A stretch of DNA of 64,000 nt. Origin: Channa striata. Lineage: Eukaryota; Chordata; Actinopteri; Anabantiformes; Channidae. The notes below the pieces were generated by a model that made no database searches, was not told where the DNA came from, and saw only the letters and a program-made list of their open reading frames with translations. Below, one piece after another: positions 52,491 to 64,000 of this stretch (its first letter is position 1; every line of letters begins with the position of its first letter). The translations under genes were made by a program, and so were the position numbers. The stretch spans positions 23,305,275 through 23,369,274 of the forward strand of contig CM065179.1 in NCBI GenBank assembly GCA_033026295.1, written 5' to 3'.

Positions 52491-53642
52491 ATGGCTTCTT
52501 CCTCTGGAAATGACGACGACCTCACCATCCCCAGGGCAGCTATCAACAAGATGATTAAAGAAACGCTGCCTAATGTACGAGTGGCTAACGACGCCAGGGA
52601 GCTCGTAGTGAACTGCTGCACTGAGTTCATACACCTCATATCATCAGAGGCCAACGAAATATGCAACAAGTCTGACAAGAAGACCATTTCTCCTGAGCAT
52701 GTCATCAATGGTGAGTCCTGCTCCATGCTTGCTCAGGTTTAAATGTGTTGGGGAATACTAGAAGGGGGTGTGCCCATTCCATTCCACGTTTTTAACCACC
52801 GCAAGTAATTATTTCACTTTCGCCTCTTGTTTTCAACTCACAGCCCTTGAGAGTCTTGGTTTCGCATCATACATCACAGAAGTGAAAGACGTCCTGCAGG
52901 AGTGTAAAACTGTTGCTCTGAAGAGGAGAAAGGCCAGCTCTAGACTGGAGAACTTGGGCATCCCAGAGGAAGAACTGCTCAGACAGCAACAAGAGTTGTT
53001 TGCAAAGGTATGAAGAGGAAAGTTACTAATAAACGTACAGTCCCCTGTTTAACATCCTTTTATGCTGTGTGTGAACCCAGAGTTCAGAAACCACCGTGTC
53101 GCCTACTGTAGTATACAAATTTCACTTGCACCACAGTCAGCTTGGTGATACTTGATAGACTGTGAAATTGAAAAGCCTGAAAAAGAACTTCTGAAGTTGC
53201 TTAACACAGTCCTGTGTTTGAAGTAAATGATAGAACGTAAACAAGAGTGTTTTAAGTATATTATGAATGTACAGCATAGAATGTCACGTTCATCCAGTCA
53301 AGCTGCAGAAATGCAGTGTTGATCACTACATTTACTACTACAATAATGTCATAGTAGGTTAATGAGTCAAAAATACTGAGATTTGGGTTCTATTCTAATC
53401 AGCTATAAAATATTGATCTTTTTGAACTGCCTAATAAACTCTTCAAACAACATCCCTTGTTCTGTGTGTTTGATTTGGTTTGACTGTGTCTACAGGCACG
53501 GCAGCAGCAGGCAGAGCTCGCCCAACAGGAGTGGTTGCAGATGCAGCAGGCCGCCCAACAGGCCCAGATGGCAGCAGCATCTGCCAGCGCAGCCCAGCAG
53601 GCTAGTTCCTCTCAGGATGAAGACGAAGAGGATGACATGTGA
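52491..53642 (+). CDS. dr1: Down-regulator of transcription 1 (NC2 beta)
   Basis: Three coding exons: 52491-52710, 52844-53007 and 53496-53642. They total 531 nt, 176 aa, the human length. It pairs with DRAP1 (NC2 alpha) through a histone-like fold and binds TBP on DNA to block TFIIA and TFIIB; it is also a subunit of the ATAC acetyltransferase complex. The N-terminal histone fold includes LTIPRAAINKMIKETLPNVR and CCTEFIHLISSEANEICNK with the KKTISPEHVINALESLG helix. The tail is rich in Q and A (residues 129-165) and ends in the acidic SQDEDEEDDM. The start is the first ATG in a ccacgATGG context. The gene is nuclear and ubiquitous in other vertebrates. Confidence 0.97.
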
Positions 53643-54683
53643 TCCCAGGATGCCCTTCAACTTGTCCGAATCCCTTCCTGTGCCAGCTTTGGCACACAAA
53701 TCACCCAGTGCTGTCATCGGCAGCAGAGACATAAGATGTGTTTCATTGCTTATATGCATTGGTAAAACACATGGAAATGCACAGTCGGAATGGACAGTGG
53801 AGAAAACTATGGAAGGGAATTTCAAAATAGCCACATATTTCAAAATGTATTTTGTTGAGAGGCTGTTCATGATATGTTTTGGTTACTCTCATCATCCCTC
53901 TTTTTCCAATTGTTTCTGTTTAATTCTGTCTTGATATTAAGTTGTAAGTCATTTTGCAGATTTCTGGGTGTGTTGTGGACACACTCAAGGCAAATGTTTC
54001 CTGGCATGTGTCAGTGAAATGTGGTCTGATGTCATTAAGTGTTTAGCCGTATAGCTTACTTACATTATCCATTACGCTTGCTCACTTTCACTTGTGTAGG
54101 AGTACAGCCTTTGAGTGATTTCAGAGCATTTGATTCCTCCTTTCCTGTGATTCAAAATTTATACATTGCAGAAAGGGTTTCCTGTTTCTGACCGTGTTGG
54201 TATATTTGTTCAGTGGATTGTTTGAGGGTTTGTGAATATAGGGTTTCTTTTGTTAAGTAGAGAAATACATGGTCATTTTGTTTAATTTTAGCTCAGTCAG
54301 TTACTATCAACAGATACTACTTGCATTTTCTTTCTACCTTCAACTACCCACAGTATTGGTAATTAGCTACACCTTTTGCGAAATTGAATATTTTCGTCTT
54401 ATAGAACCAAAGATAGAGGACAGACTTCACAGCCCAGAGAAGGTGTAGGTGCTACTGTGATCCTCATTACTGACTCCAGGTCAGTGTAAAAAAATTTTAA
54501 GGATTATTAACCTGCAACTTTGTAAGATGCTTTGATACCTAGGCTGAATTGGTTATTTCTCCTTCTCCCACGGGTGCAGTATCAGACATTTGCATTGTGA
54601 CTGGTCAGTCCTCGCTGTGAAAACAAGTAACTAGTTGTGATACACATTTGCTCACCTATACTACAGAGTTGTATTCTTTAAGC

Positions 54684-54689
54684 AATAAA
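54684..54689 (+). terminator. dr1: dr1 polyadenylation signal
   Basis: AATAAA about 1.04 kb after the dr1 stop, giving a 3' UTR of about 1 kb. The wntless-like ATG follows only 210 bases later. Confidence 0.7.
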
Positions 54690-54900
54690 AGAATTGTGTT
54701 TTATACACAAGTGTTTTTTGGGGATTACTGATTTTTCCTTTTCTGGATGTAAATTTGAAATCGTCACAGCCCCATCCTCTCCTGCACATGCTCCGTTTCA
54801 CAATCATTTCTGATATATTCCTTTTGAGAGAGTGTGTGTGTGCTGATGGACAAACTGCAGTGGAGCACTTAGACTATTTTCAAGTTAGATTTTTTAAAAG

Positions 54901-57900
54901 ATGGCAGGAGCAATCATAGAAAACATGAGCACTAGGAAATTGATTTTCTTGTTATCCTCTGTTCTTGTTTTTCAAGTTCTTTCCATCATGATTGGAGCAT
55001 TAATTGGTAAGTAAGCAGATTTAATTACTTGTATATTAAAAAAATAGTTCAAATTAGAAATAGTGTTTATGTAATGTTTATGTGGATATGGACATTTAAA
55101 CCAGGTTTTCCCAATTGGGGCCAATGAATAAGACACACCTTTCTATTTTCAGTACTGTCTAAATTCTAATTCAACTTGACTCTGCCATAGCTCCCTGTCC
55201 TACCAGTGCCATTCGTTACTTGGCCACCAAATGCATTAACCGCCAAAGGGCTCGTGGCTGGCTTGTGCCGTGGGGAAAAAATCGGTGCCAGCAGGTCCAC
55301 AGTTTTGATGAACCTTTGGCAAAAGTGCTGGATGCCAACGACATAGTTTTTTCTGTGCATATACCTCTGCCGAACACGGAGATGAGCCCCTGGTTTCAAT
55401 ATATTCTGGCTGTTCTTCAGTTTGACATTGCATTCAAAATGATCAATCAGATTGGTAAGTTTGGTGTTATTTGTCAGACATCTTACATCCCAGCTAGTCT
55501 ACTTTCACCAAGCGATGTCTTAAGATTTGAGTCCAATGTCCAACTCTGCAGAAGAGGATGTTATCACTATTGACACCGGCTTAGCATCCAGGGACGACCT
55601 GATGTCCGAGTGGAGAATGAAGTTTCACTCCGTGGAGCAAAGGCCACTTAAATGCGTGTTCGGACTTTCTAAGGTGAACCTGTTTGACTGCATTTGCCAT
55701 GCAAATGAATTATATTCAAATGTATCTGTGTAGTACCCTGTAACAGTCCGTGGTTTTTCAGACGTATGAAAATGAAGGCCGCTTTTACCACTGTGACCCC
55801 ATTCCATTCATGGAGCTGGGAAGTGTGGCCCACAAATATTTCCTCATTAACATGCGCTTGCCAGTGAACGACACGGTGAACACTGGCATTGGAGAAATTA
55901 AAGATGTCCATATAGTGGTGAGTTAAATTAGTTTTACTGACTCACTACATATAATATTTTATTGCCCAGGTGTGTTACATTCAAACTTTTGTTGCACATT
56001 TTCTTAAAGGGCATCCACCAGAACGGAGGCTTTACTAAAGTGTGGATCAGCATGAAGACTGTGTTTAGTCCCTGGATATTTGGGGCAACAAGTTGGTACT
56101 GGCACAGGGTCCGACTAATGGCGAGATCTCCCGTCCTTTTGGAAAAGTATGAACCAACCAGGAGAAAGGATGAATGTTCTCTAATTACATGGGGGGCAGC
56201 ATACTGATGGGGTGGTTCTGTCCCAGTGACAGCTGGGATAGGCTCCAGCCGCCCAGGGCCCTGAATAGGATTAGCAGTTAAGATGATTGATGGATGGATG
56301 GGAGAAACATTATCATAACAACCCATTTTTAGAAAAGTTACTTTTTTTTTTTAGAATGCAAGAAAAACTTAACTCTGTGATTTCCCAACTTGCTTAGATC
56401 TACATTTATCTGACAAAACTATGTTAAAAAGATTTTCACAGAAACCACACTGTTACAGAACATGCAGAATCGAAGATTATCCCACTTGACTGATTGCCAG
56501 GAAATGATGCTGGCTTAATAGCATCATATATCCATTTAAAATCCCCAAATATGCCTTTTTGTTGGTGATAGCTGTACACCAGGTGCACGTCACACATACC
56601 ATCACACAACTGAGGGACAATACTTTGCTGTCAAAGATGGAGCTGGAGGCTCCCTTTAATGCCCAATCCATCATCTGTTAGCAATTCACCTGTTACTTAA
56701 ATTTTTTTTAGCCAATGTTAGTATTTTACAAATGTTTAAGTCTTATTTTGGCTTTGTCCCAAGATTTGTTAGCATTGCAGCTATCAAGTATAATCTGCTT
56801 CTGATTATAAAATTCGATAAAGTTGGCCGGTGAAAACAGTGAAAGTTTTTTTCTTCTGTTGAGTAAAAATATCTTCAGGTAAATTGCCAAATCAGAACTT
56901 TTCTGGAAACGGTTTATAAATGATCATGGTAAAATACGGTCTAAAACGATAGAAATGATCTTTTATGTTAAATTTACTTTCAATATGTCAGTAATGTTTT
57001 GTAAAGCTTATTAGTTGTTAGGAAGCGGGCACTTATTGATGTAGTGACTGACTCTGCTGGATGGCTTTGGTGGTCATATTTAAAAATTAATAGGAAATAC
57101 AGCATGACTCAAAAATAAACTTAGTGTGTTTTAGTGAATCGATTAATTAATGTATTTTTCAAACACTTTGGACAGGTCCTACGTGCTTTAGTTATTTTAC
57201 TGCAGATTTACTGAGCATCGTCTTTTTCTACGTTTGGGTGATGCAGCCTTGTTGCTCTGAAGTTAAAGTGCACCCATTTTTACTCAGCCACAGGTAAACC
57301 TCACATCGCATCGCACTTTGGCGCAACACAAAATGCTTCAGGGTGGCATGTGAAAGCAGAGCACATCAAACATTCTTGATCTGAAGTGCACAATTAGCCT
57401 GGTACCAGCAGGTAGATACTCTGCCTGCAGGACAAAGTGACTTGCCTTTTAAGAGCAGATGTAGGTCATTGTAGTGTCTGTTTGCCCTGTCCAGGGTCAT
57501 TTTTGCCCTGGGTGTCTCCATGACGTTCCTGAATGTACCAGTGGAGTGGCTGTCCCTGTGCTTTGAGTGGACGTGGATGCTGCTGTTTGAGGACCTCCGA
57601 CAGGGGGTTTTCTTCTCCACACTGTTCTGTTTCTGGATCATCTTCTGTGGTGAACACCTCATGGTTGGCATTTCTTACTTGATCTCACTCACACCTTTCT
57701 TAGTACCTTCATGCCAGTTATGTCCATCTTTCAACAAATGTTTCAGGACCAGAGTCATAGGAATCGACTCTCAGTGTACTGGTGGCAGATTGGACTTGTG
57801 GTCTTTGGCTCATCTATTCTCCTCGTATTCGACCTGAGTGAGAGGTAAAAACACGAGTGCTTTGGATGTGCACTTGTGTCTTTCTTTAAATACTAATGTG

Positions 57901-58880
57901 CATCATATTTTATAAAGGGGAGTTCATCTGATGAACCCTTTCTACAGTGTGTGGGCATCAGAAATTGGGACAAAGGTTTCTGTATCCTTCAGATATTTGG
58001 CTTAATATAAAAAGTAATTGGCTTACCTCAAATGTGGGTCATTCACAGTAACTCAGGCTTTTCCTTGACCATCCTCACAGATTACCTTCATTATTCTGGC
58101 AGGAGTTTGTGTTTGTCTCTATTTCGTCTCCCTGTGCCACATGGTGCGTTGTGTGTTCAGGAACATTGGTGGGAAAATGCAGCAGCTTCCTGCAATGCAG
58201 GAGGCTAGGAGACTACGCTATAAAGTTTGTTTTGTTTTTATTTTTAAAAAAGTAATCAGTTATAATGACCATAGTAATTCAGTAATTCATAGTTATCTAT
58301 TTTCTCTTCATGCAGGGTGTTATCTTTAGATTCAGGTTTTTGATGCTGGCAACTCTAGCATGTGCAGCCATGACCATCATCTTTTTCATCTTCAATCAAG
58401 TATGTATTATTCCCTCTGACAAGTGTAAAAATAAATAACAAATGTTATTTATAAATCTTTTTCAAAAAGTTTGAAAAAAAGCTACGTTACCTACATTTCT
58501 CCAGGTCAGTGAAAGTCACTGGCAATGGGGGGACTACACTCTCCAAGTCTACAGTGCCTTTCTCACAGGGACATACGGCATGTGGAACCTGTATGTTTTC
58601 ACCATCATCTTCCTTTATGCCCCATCCCACAAACACAGCAGACGCAAGTCAGGAGACCGGCAGCATACAGGTCGGTACCATTCCTACCTCACGGCTGGCA
58701 ATAATCCAGGTCTGGGAGAATGAATGAGAAGCAACATTTACTTAAACAATTCAAACATTGGTATGTGCATTTTCAACAGATATGACAGAGAAGCCAGAAA
58801 GCCTAGAGACACAGCTGACATGTGGACAGCAGGCGCCAACTGAGGTCTACAGGATCACTGGGAAAGTGGCTGAGGAATAA
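54901..58880 (+). CDS. wls: Wntless-like Wnt cargo receptor (divergent paralogue)
   Basis: Twelve coding exons: 54901-55006, 55191-55454, 55552-55673, 55762-55917, 56010-56146, 57495-57663, 57747-57844, 57918-57981, 58081-58224, 58316-58399, 58505-58670 and 58780-58880. They total 1611 nt, 536 aa (human WLS 541). It starts MAGAIIENMSTRKL like WLS. Wntless is a multi-pass membrane protein that carries lipidated Wnts from ER/Golgi to the surface. Blocks kept: ANDIVFSVHIPLP, TEMSPWFQYIL, GSVAHKYFLINMRLPVND, VGIHQNGGFTKVWISMKT, FCFWIIFCGEHL and YGMWNLYVF. The lumenal and C-terminal regions are clearly more diverged than between other vertebrate WLS proteins, so I infer a second paralogue. The frame is fully open. 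Cytosolic signals are altered (see findings). There is no long gap from dr1. Confidence 0.93.
56221..56300 (-). repeat. Fragment of ccatcc-type repeat in wls-like intron 5
   Basis: On the minus strand it reads ccatccatcaatcatc, then ggctggagcctatcccagct, ending after cactgggac. It is the short relative of the repeat at 20806. Confidence 0.6.
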
Positions 58881-59083
58881 CTACAGACAGTAGCAGTATG
58901 TTGCTTCCTGTTCTCTATAGTGCTGTAATGGATATTACTATCCACTGTAAGGTTTCCTATGACCTCATGGTTTAACATTGTATGGTACCTAATTTTTTTG
59001 TTTGTGTTCATTAGGTTAGTCATTAACTGTACCGTTCACTAAAGTTTGGTGTCCTGGGTTACATGCACTAGACTTAAAGTACA

Positions 59084-59089
59084 AATAAA
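59084..59089 (+). terminator. wls: wls-like polyadenylation signal
   Basis: AATAAA about 200 bases after the stop codon at 58880. Confidence 0.65.
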
Positions 59090-59808
59090 TGATTTGTTGG
59101 ATTCTTATAATAATGATTAGTACTGCAGATTGCACAAACTTGCCTGTAGCATTGTGTTATCGTCCCTTATCTGGACACATTAAGTATTATAAGAGTTCTT
59201 CTGTCATGTACAACTGTCAATCAGAGTGAAGTGTTGTGTTATTAATCCGAATCCTTTTTGGAAGGAAATGTTCATATGGCTGCAGGGTGAAGGCTGCAGC
59301 GCAGTCCATAGCCTAAGAAAGGAAATGTGCTTTTACATTGAAATGCTTCATGTCAGTCTGAGATTTTGTGGTTAATAATTGATAAATATGTCATCACTGT
59401 CAGAAGTCTATTGTGGAAATATTTAAATAGAAAAAAACTAACAAAATAATTATAACTGTGCCACAAGGAAACACAGTGGGTTTAGGTAGATATTTTAGTA
59501 GATTTATATTTACTGACAAACAGAAATAATTACTGATTCACAGAAATACATTCAAGTAATGTTACTTTCTGTACTATTTTTACTTAAGTATAAATGTGTG
59601 GTACTTGTACCTTTCATAGATTACATTTTTGTTTGTGCATTTGTATTTTTAAATAGTTATTACTTCTTAATACATTATGTGTAGCTAACCACTTAAGAAC
59701 AAGACAAATGTTTTTAGCGCTGCAGTTTTATTTTTTGTCTATCTACACATTGAGAAAATTGACTTTTGGAGGATCACGTTTCTGAAAATGGACAAGTAGC
59801 CAACCTGC

Positions 59809-60455
59809 TCAGACAAACCACTTGAGTGTGCTGAGCTCCCTCGTCCCCTCCATCAGATCCTGGTCCTCGTCACACTGGACTGCAGTCTTCACTCTCTGCA
59901 GCCACTGCAGGGGCTTAGAGGAGTTTATTTCTGGGAAACACAGGAAATGAGTTGAAGAATGTAGAGTGAAACAGTTTGTATATTTTAAATACGTAGTTTG
60001 AGACTTGAGGTTTCTTTTTTTTTTTAGCAGAGGGAAGGCAGGTGGGGTCCTCTGGGTGGAGCTGCCAAGCCCCAAACTCTAATTTCTGCTCTTTGGCCCA
60101 TTTTTCTCTGCGTCCTGCTCTTGAGCTTACAGTTCATGGACGTGAACCTGGCTTTGTCTTCCAGTTTGTGCAGAAGACAAATTACAGACTTCTCTGCTAC
60201 ATCTCTTCTACGCCAGTCAGAGTGAGTCTGGGCTCCTCCTCCACCATCATCACTCTCTTTCGCTGAAACCTCTCATTCCTCAGATTCAGTTCTATGTGTT
60301 TCTCTAGGGCCTGTGGCTCACTTGCCCTCCTCTCATCCTCCTCCCTCTGTGTCACTTCCTGCCTACTTCTGTCCTCCTCATTTCTTTCATTCTGTCTTTC
60401 CAACTTTTTAATTTCTTTGTCACTTTCCTCGCTTTCACTCCTCCCAAGCTCTGTC
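59809..60455 (-). CDS. Unidentified minus-strand coding-like exons
   Basis: I do not recognise this. Minus-strand 59809-59930 looks like a last exon: a strong acceptor (ttcctgtgtttcccag) then 39 codons ending STLKWFV and a stop, with LQWLQRVKTAVQ inside. Further upstream on the same strand, 60197-60455 is an open frame of about 85 codons that is very rich in E, R and Q (EESDKEIKKLERQNERNEED near its start), resembling coiled coil, after a TAG. A third possible piece (REKWAKEQKLEFGAWQLHP) lies at about 60040-60110. I could not join them convincingly, and repetitive charged composition can arise from purine-rich DNA. Could be the end of a minus-strand gene or a relic. Confidence 0.3.
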
Positions 60456-62599
60456 TAAAGTCTCTTTTCTCATCTCTCTTTCTTTCCTCTGAAGTTACTT
60501 TACAGAGAGGCTTCACAGTCTCCATCTAGTCTGGAGATGACTGTGTCTTTGTGACATTGTGTTTTTTGTCTGTTTGTCTGTTGCCATGGGCAGGTCTGTT
60601 TGCTCAACAGAAAGAAGGTCTCTCGAAGAATTACAATGATGCAGTTGCGAAGGAAGTTCATCATTTAGGTCAGAAATTCCAGATTAGAATAAAGAGTGTG
60701 TACAAAACTCCTGCTGCTGTGAATAAGTTGGACAAAATAAACAGATTTTTTATCACATTTGAGGAAAGTCTTTGGAGACAGATTTAAATATAATCTGTAT
60801 TTAAATACGATCATGTAGGAACATGTTAAAAAGCTCCTGTAGTTGTCAAGCTGTTAGGGTAATTTTCTCACAGCTGTTAGCTGTTCTTTTTCAAGCCACA
60901 GGCACAATGTACAACTTTTCATAGCCTGAGATGAACTCCTCAACACTGACTTCAGTCTAAAAGCAACATAAAACACTGTACTAATAAGGGTGGAAAAGTG
61001 CAATATTCAATATGCAATACTTTTTTAAAGTGGCAAGGGAAGGCGCCTTTCTAGGCTTTCAATTTTACACATTTCACCTTTTTCCCCCATAAAACATTAA
61101 TAAAATGTTGTCTTTAGTCATACAGCAGTTAACATCTGCCTGTAAAGTTAACATGTAGGCTGGTAGTGTATTCACTATTTTGGTTCAGACCGAAAAAGCT
61201 GGATAAATATTTAACTGTTTGCCATTCAGTTTTATCCAAGCATCCCTAATGTCATGAACAAGTCTCCGACTTTGGTTTTTCAGCTGCTGCCACCACCACA
61301 TTTCAACATTGATTATTCAGACTGAAATGTCAACTTTGAATGCAATAAGTCCCGAAGCATGAATTTGACTAACTTCGATGAATAACTCTGTGGTTATTGA
61401 CTGAATGCAAGCAAAACTAACACAACAGCAAAGTGTGTGTTTGCTGGTGTGACATATATTTTTTTTATAAAGCATAACATAAGGTAACATGAGGCACTGC
61501 AGTGATAGGAGATGAATTAGCAGCATGAGTTAATTGTGTGTGCTAATGCAATCCAATCCAGCAGCTCTGCCATAAATTTTACTTTTATATTGTTACAATT
61601 TCTTAGTTTTTAAGTTTAAATGGTGTTAATTCTTCTCTTTGCCATTATTGAGGTCATAGTGGGTGGTGGAATTGTAGATGGTTGTAAAGTTTTGGCCCCC
61701 CGTGCATTTTAAGTTAGATGGCCAAAACTTTAGAACCTTTGTTTTGGTTGTTCAGTGTCATTCTGCTTCTGGGGTATTATGCGTGTGAAGACCAGGGGCC
61801 TCCCGAACCCCCTTCCCTTCAGTAATTCATCCACGTGTATGAAGTGAATGCGTAATTTAAATATATTACCACATAAATATCTGTAAAATGACTTTTATTT
61901 GTGTGCATATCTTCCATCACTTAAGCACGAAGGGAACCACACCTTATTAGAATTGAATTAAATAGGGACAGAAGTATTTGTCAACAATACAGTAGAATTT
62001 CAGAAAAGTTTAATATGATAAACACATTTATATTTAAAGGTAACGTTTTAAGTAGAGTGTTGCGATTTTAGGGAACTTTACATTTACTCCTCTGCAATTC
62101 AACTTTTTCTGCGATGTATTCATTGTTAATTTTTGCAAATGAAGATGCATAATACAAAATATAATTTCTAAGGACTGGTGATATATGGTTATGGATTAAC
62201 CTCTGTATTAGGTTAATTGGTATAAACATGCTCATATTTCACAATAGGTAACTTATGATTTCCATTTTTACTGCGACTTCATTTTTGCCATAACTTTCAC
62301 CTTTGAGAGTTTGTCAAATGAATCTGGAATGAACTTATACATTAATGCTGTGAGCGACATCAAATGCGTGACTGTGTAAATACCTAGTTTCATTTTACAT
62401 AGTTTTCATTACATACATAAACTATATACATTCATACTTCATTTTGAGTTAAACATTTAACGCAGGACAGGAGAGTGTTTTGGTGTGGAATTTACGTAGG
62501 TATTCCTCTGATCATTGTCTTTAAATACAAATGCCCACTAACAGTGTTTGCAGGGGATGTTAAGGTTTCTGATTAATGCGTGGAGGCTTTGACTTAAAC
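60456..62599. other. Intergenic, no gene recognised
   Basis: AT-rich sequence with a short plus-strand frame at 60551-60787 that matches no family I know. Nothing else is supported. Confidence 0.5.
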
Positions 62600-62872
62600 C
62601 CTGGGGTTTGGTGAGTCGGGCTGCGCGGCGTGTGCTGCCGGCAGAGGGCGCTGCTGTCTCCTCCACACGCCGAGTCCAGCCCCGCGGCAGCGATGAGCTC
62701 CGCTCTCCGCGGATCCTGCCACTGCGCTTCCCATCAACAGGACTTCATGTTCACCGTCTCGGTCGGGAAACTTTGCACTGGACCCACATAGAGCCCATTT
62801 TCATTTTTAAGACTGTTCCATGGACCGACTTTGAAGAGCAGAACGACAACTGTGAGGGACCCGAGAGGCAAG
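62600..62872 (+). promoter_or_regulatory. GC-rich probable first (non-coding) exon of a downstream gene
   Basis: A CpG-rich island in AT-rich surroundings ends in a strong donor (gaggcaag then GTGAGTG at 62873). The first ATG (62693) gives only a 32-residue frame, so it looks like a 5' UTR exon. Human WLS neighbours GNG12, which begins with non-coding exons, so that is a candidate, but the sequence gives no proof. Confidence 0.4.
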
Positions 62873-63008
62873 GTGAGTGTCGAGCGGGAGGTGACGTGAC
62901 ATGACATGACACAGACGACACATCTGGACTCAACAGCCGCGAATCTTCATCTGATTGACGTGCTGTCCTTTGTTTTCTGTGTAAGACTTTGAGCATGTGA
63001 AATGGTGG

Positions 63009-63036
63009 ACACACACACACACACACACACACACAC
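63009..63036. repeat. (AC)n microsatellite
   Basis: A 28-base uninterrupted AC run in the putative first intron after 62872. Confidence 0.95.
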
Positions 63037-64000
63037 TGTCCTGTCAACACTGTACACTGTTAAAACGGGCTTTAAAAGCAGGATATGTGACAGCTGCTCG
63101 TAATAAAAGAGATATAAAGACAAGTAAAACAGGACATCGGACAGATTTACTAATCAGTCATTGCCTAAATTAAGACATTCTTTGTGGACAGAAATATGGT
63201 TTTACAGCTTCCTTTGAGCTGTGAAGGCCCAATAAACAAAGCAGCAAAGAACCAGAAGCTTAGGTCATTTATGGTAAAACAGAGAATATCAGAAAACATT
63301 AATCTCATTATTTTGGAGGGAGAGTCAGTGACCTCACATTGACCCCCCCTCCGGTTGTGGGACTGGATGAAATGAAAAGGACAGTGTGTGTGTGTGTGTC
63401 ATAGAGAAAAACATCAGTAGATAACATGACAAATATATTCCGATTTTCAGTCTCTCAATCTCTGCAGGCATATGCTGGTTGTGGACTAACGAATGAGACG
63501 GCTCTGTTCTGTTAAAGTTAACTTAAAGTCATGATCTAATGGCTGCAAGTAGTGATGTGATTTATTTTTACATATTTCATTAAATACATGTCTTCAAATA
63601 TGAAATAATATACAAAAATGCCAATTGCAACTTGACAGGGCCCAAGGGGAATTTTTGAGCCTACTTTTATTTTAAGAATAGTCAAAAACTGAAACATAAG
63701 CCGGGACAACAGAGCTGTTTGACATTTCCTCCTAAGTTGACATAAAAAGATAAATACATAACAAGAACTAACCACTTCTGTTTTACCCTAGGACCCCGAA
63801 CCTATAATGACTAAATGTATGTCTTTTATCCATAACTTTATTAACCTTACTGAAACAGACCTACTGCAGCCAAAGATTTTTTTGTTCTCATTTAATGTGA
63901 GACATTAGGTTCCATACTAAATGTTTCAATATAAGCAACTATATGAGAACGTGTCCTTTATATTGAATCTCATTTTTAGTTGGAACACTAGGTAAAATGT
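63037..64000. other. Non-coding end of the window
   Basis: AT-rich sequence with a short GT run near 63386. No exon recognised; probably intron of the gene starting near 62.7 kb. Confidence 0.4.

Noticed and set aside
62608..62904. 97-codon plus-strand frame across the CpG island
   Set aside because: It has no ATG at its start, runs across the strong donor at 62873 and matches nothing known, so a 5' UTR exon is more likely.

Overview
This window is vertebrate nuclear DNA, almost certainly from a ray-finned (teleost) fish. The genes are split by GT-AG introns and encode vertebrate proteins. The interspersed repeats are of teleost type: L2/CR1-like LINE fragments, decayed Tc1-like elements and short hAT/MITE-like repeats. 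The order rpl5 - dipk1a - (ccdc18) - dr1 matches human 1p22, where MTF2 and TMED5 also lie between DIPK1A and CCDC18. Here those two genes are absent, and a scinderin-like gene and rdh8 sit between the ccdc18 remnant and dr1.

Layout. About 1-6.25 kb is a mosaic tandem array of tRNA genes, decayed tRNA copies, a short spacer repeat and reverse-transcriptase fragments. It contains tRNA-Arg(CCT) and initiator tRNA-Met pairs only 6 bp apart, including one inverted pair. About 6.25-9 kb holds a hAT/MITE-like repeat and a terminal-inverted-repeat element with a LINE 3' end nested inside. The eight-exon ribosomal protein gene rpl5 (+) runs 9.2-15.2 kb and converges with the five-exon dipk1a (FAM69A, -), whose first exon lies at 24.4 kb. 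About 24.7-40 kb is gene-poor; its only protein-coding signal is a two-exon island matching the middle of the coiled-coil protein CCDC18, plus Tc1-like relics. A compact plus-strand cluster follows: scinderin/gelsolin-like (17 coding exons, 723 aa), rdh8 (6 exons, 317 aa), dr1 (3 exons, 176 aa) and a divergent wntless paralogue (12 exons, 536 aa). The last 5 kb has possible unidentified minus-strand exons near 60 kb and a GC-rich probable first exon near 62.7 kb.

I spliced all six intact genes by hand. Each gives a reading frame that is an exact multiple of three and has a length close to or equal to its human counterpart (rpl5 297, dipk1a 428, dr1 176 aa), so the exon boundaries are well supported. 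The genes are not an operon: they serve ribosome assembly, ER membrane biology, actin severing, retinal chromophore recycling, transcription repression and Wnt secretion. The most unusual feature is the tRNA array, where the paired tRNA genes look dicistronic.
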